A DNA stretch of 64,000 nt from the NCBI RefSeq assembly GCF_018476525.1, contig NZ_JAHCST010000003.1:124001-188000 (forward strand), read 5' to 3'. The first letter of the stretch is position 1, and the number at the start of each line of letters is the position of its first letter. A model generated the notes under the pieces. The model saw nothing but the letters and a program-made list of their open reading frames with translations, was not told the origin of the DNA and ran no database searches. This document shows, in pieces, positions 63,820 to 64,000 of this stretch. Source of the stretch: Acrocarpospora catenulata (GTDB taxonomy: Bacteria; Actinomycetota; Actinomycetes; Streptosporangiales; Streptosporangiaceae). The position numbers and the translations under genes were made by a program.

Positions 63820-64000
63820 CGCGCCTCCTCAGGAATGGCTTCGAAGAGCGGGTCGCCGTGCTCGGAGAGCCCGGCGCCGCGCACCCGCGTCCCGGCGCGC
63901 AGCCGTTCGGCGGGCGGGCCCGCGAGGTGGCCCAGCAGCCGGGGGCCGCCGTCGAGGTCGACGTAGGCCAGCGCGGTGGGCGCGGGCCTGCCCGGCAGCG
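63816..64000 (-). CDS. DUF35 OB-fold protein, C-terminal end (partial)
   Basis: The last 61 residues of a gene whose start lies beyond the window. The segment TALAYVDLDGGPRLLGHLAG and RLRAGTRVRGAG is typical of the C-terminal OB fold of DUF35 proteins, which carry an N-terminal zinc ribbon. Such proteins form complexes with SCP2-type thiolases. It overlaps the thiolase gene by 4 bases. Confidence 0.8.
   Translation of the reverse strand, partial: LPGRPAPTALAYVDLDGGPRLLGHLAGPPAERLRAGTRVRGAGLSEHGDPLFEAIPEEAR

Overview
The window is a 64 kb piece of a GC-rich, gene-dense actinobacterial chromosome. GTG starts and 4-base start/stop overlaps are frequent. Several features point to a mycelial, spore-forming actinomycete: a BldN-type developmental sigma factor with its RsbN-type anti-sigma factor, an XRE regulator with two DUF397 partners, a kinase fused to a WD40 propeller, and the dnaK-grpE-dnaJ-hspR heat-shock operon. 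I lean towards Streptosporangiales, but that placement is an inference. I saw no rRNA, tRNA, CRISPR array, prophage or transposase gene.

Layout. 1-8.5 kb: a sugar or inositol uptake and catabolism region. It holds an ABC importer (end of the binding protein, permease, ATPase), two Gfo/Idh/MocA dehydrogenases, a TIM-barrel isomerase, an MFS and a TauE/SafE permease, and a LacI regulator. Three copies of one perfect palindrome mark the regulator's likely operators. The first operon ends in an 86-codon remnant of methylmalonate-semialdehyde dehydrogenase. 8.5-16 kb: QueA-like enzyme, SDR, a GAF histidine kinase/response regulator pair, a secreted DUF11-like protein and the WD40 receptor kinase. 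16-29 kb: ABC ATPase, SPFH protein, TauE permease, HD hydrolase, molybdopterin oxidoreductase, the XRE/DUF397 cluster, CapA-like lipoprotein, DUF2252 protein, TetR and small proteins.

29.4-36.5 kb: clpB, hspR, dnaJ, grpE and dnaK on the minus strand, with two HAIR sites around the dnaK promoter. 36.5-46 kb: a tandem pair of secreted paralogues, two ABC exporter systems, proC, an MFS exporter, an acetoin-utilisation-type deacetylase and a conserved putative phosphatase. 46-54 kb: small HTH protein, ribosomal protein bS22, epimerase, acyltransferase, HAD phosphatase, rsbN, bldN, a membrane protein fused to an ABM domain, a glutaredoxin-like protein, and rex with its operator. 54-61 kb: hemA, hemC, a hemD fusion and hemB form one heme-biosynthesis run, followed by a primase-like protein and hemL. 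The window closes with a LysR regulator, a histidine phosphatase and a thiolase/DUF35 pair.

Most unusual. (1) A 92-bp palindromic element occurs twice, 33 kb apart, with 76 of 92 bases identical and no gaps. Each copy lies directly 3' of a gene and has the same orientation relative to that gene; one copy supplies the rsbN stop codon. (2) The beheaded mmsA/iolA remnant. (3) The three-operator LacI circuit. (4) Many starts carry a -10 hexamer exactly 12 to 7 bases upstream, suggesting leaderless mRNAs. (5) Two mutually exclusive hairpins precede the molybdopterin oxidoreductase gene.
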